Shown here: one piece after another, positions 4,802-5,266 of the stretch
Layout of the letters: each line of letters begins with the position of its first letter
Numbering within the stretch: the first letter of the stretch is position 1
NCBI GenBank assembly: GCA_023356515.1
Contig: JAKQYG010000307.1
Span: 1-5,266, forward strand
Direction of reading: 5' to 3'
Source: Trichodesmium sp. MAG_R04
GTDB lineage: Bacteria; Cyanobacteriota; Cyanobacteriia; Cyanobacteriales; Microcoleaceae
Length of the DNA stretch: 5,266 nucleotides
The notes under the pieces: model-generated
What the model was told of the DNA's origin: nothing
The model's database searches: none
The model's input: only the letters and a program-made list of their open reading frames with translations
Made by a program: the position numbers and the translations under genes

Positions 4802-5266
4802 ATGAATCAATTAAATTTAGGAGAAAAAGAATTGAAGTTACCAACTTTTTTAGTTGTAGGTATAGAAAAAGCAGGAACTACGTCAATTTATCAATATTTA
4901 AACCAACATCCCCAAGTTTACATGAGTCCTGTCAAAGAAACAAACTTTTTGGAGAGAGATTGGGAAAATTTTCAAGGTAAGCCAAATCCAAAAAGAATTG
5001 ATACTTGGGAAAAATACTGCAACCTTTTTAACAATGTCCAGGATGAAGTTGCTATTGGTGAAGTATCTCCTAATTATCTTTTTCATTATAAGTTTTCATC
5101 TGAAAGGATTATTAAATACGTTCCTGATGTGAAAATGATAGCTATACTTAGAAATCCGGTAGATAGAGCTTATTCTGACTATTTAATGCACCTTCGTGAT
5201 GCTATAAATATAGAAAAAGTTCGTTCTTTAACTGAACAAGTTAGATTTCGCGCTGATACTTCTTTC
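4802..5266 (+). CDS. PAPS-dependent sulfotransferase (5' part, runs off window)
   Basis: 155 codons are open to the right edge; the C-terminus is missing. Known role: transfer of sulfate from PAPS to an acceptor hydroxyl or amine. Seen: the 5'-phosphosulfate loop LVVGIEKAGTTSIY (17-30) close to the N-terminus, SPVKETNFLE (42-51, the family's usual KE-x-x-F block), EVSPNYLF (87-94), and the 3'-phosphate-binding block AILRNPVDRAYSDYL (114-128, with Arg117 and Ser125). This matches the bacterial sulfotransferase domain family; the acceptor cannot be told. Start: ATG 4802 has no SD. In-frame alternatives are ATG 4793 and TTG 4832; the TTG has AGGAG 8 nt upstream and would give a protein starting (M)KLPTFLVVG. 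The frame is open back to a TAA at 4733-4735. It is divergent from nanE. A cell-surface polysaccharide or glycolipid target is a guess. Confidence 0.88.
   Translation, partial: MNQLNLGEKELKLPTFLVVGIEKAGTTSIYQYLNQHPQVYMSPVKETNFLERDWENFQGKPNPKRIDTWEKYCNLFNNVQDEVAIGEVSPNYLFHYKFSSERIIKYVPDVKMIAILRNPVDRAYSDYLMHLRDAINIEKVRSLTEQVRFRADTSF

Noticed and set aside
4898..5086. Minus-strand 62-codon open frame
   Set aside because: It lies wholly antisense to the sulfotransferase reading frame, which carries clear PAPS-binding motifs.

Overview
The window looks like an AT-rich cyanobacterial chromosome. The RecR protein has the cyanobacterial form (frame reading YTRPLARLIEQLQRLPGVG), a HIP1 octamer (GCGATCGC) lies at 4200-4207, and the tetratricopeptide (TPR) units with DRIRGDKAQNIEAAIAAYQQAL and W-A-x-T-Q-x-N-L-G motifs are a style common in cyanobacteria. 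These assignments rest on remembered family features, not on a search.

Layout. 1-2625 (minus strand) is a tight two-gene operon. The first gene (1285-2625) encodes a P-loop ATPase with clear Walker A and B motifs and a winged-helix-like C-terminus. The second (1-1270, running off the left edge) encodes a protein with an NTPase-like N-terminal region without a P-loop, followed by TPRs; the last two visible repeats are near-identical 138-bp units. A perfect inverted repeat abuts the likely -10 box of this operon. 2626-3093 is non-coding apart from tiny ORFs and hairpins. 3094-3687 (minus) is recR, whose conserved reading frame appears to begin at an ATT codon behind a strong Shine-Dalgarno. 3791-4474 (minus) is nanE, an N-acylglucosamine-6-phosphate 2-epimerase. 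4475-4801 is a divergent intergenic region with an inverted repeat and one doubtful 43-codon ORF. 4802 to the right edge (plus) is the 5' part of a PAPS-dependent sulfotransferase.

How they relate. The ATPase and the TPR protein are probably translated from one message (14-nt gap, SD at the junction). They look like partners: a catalytic STAND/AAA-type switch plus a P-loop-less relative carrying a large repeat sensor. This is the best candidate here for a poorly described system, possibly in signalling or defence, but no effector domain is visible inside the window. recR is DNA-repair housekeeping. nanE and the sulfotransferase may both touch amino-sugar or surface-polysaccharide metabolism, but they are divergently transcribed and a joint pathway is only a guess.
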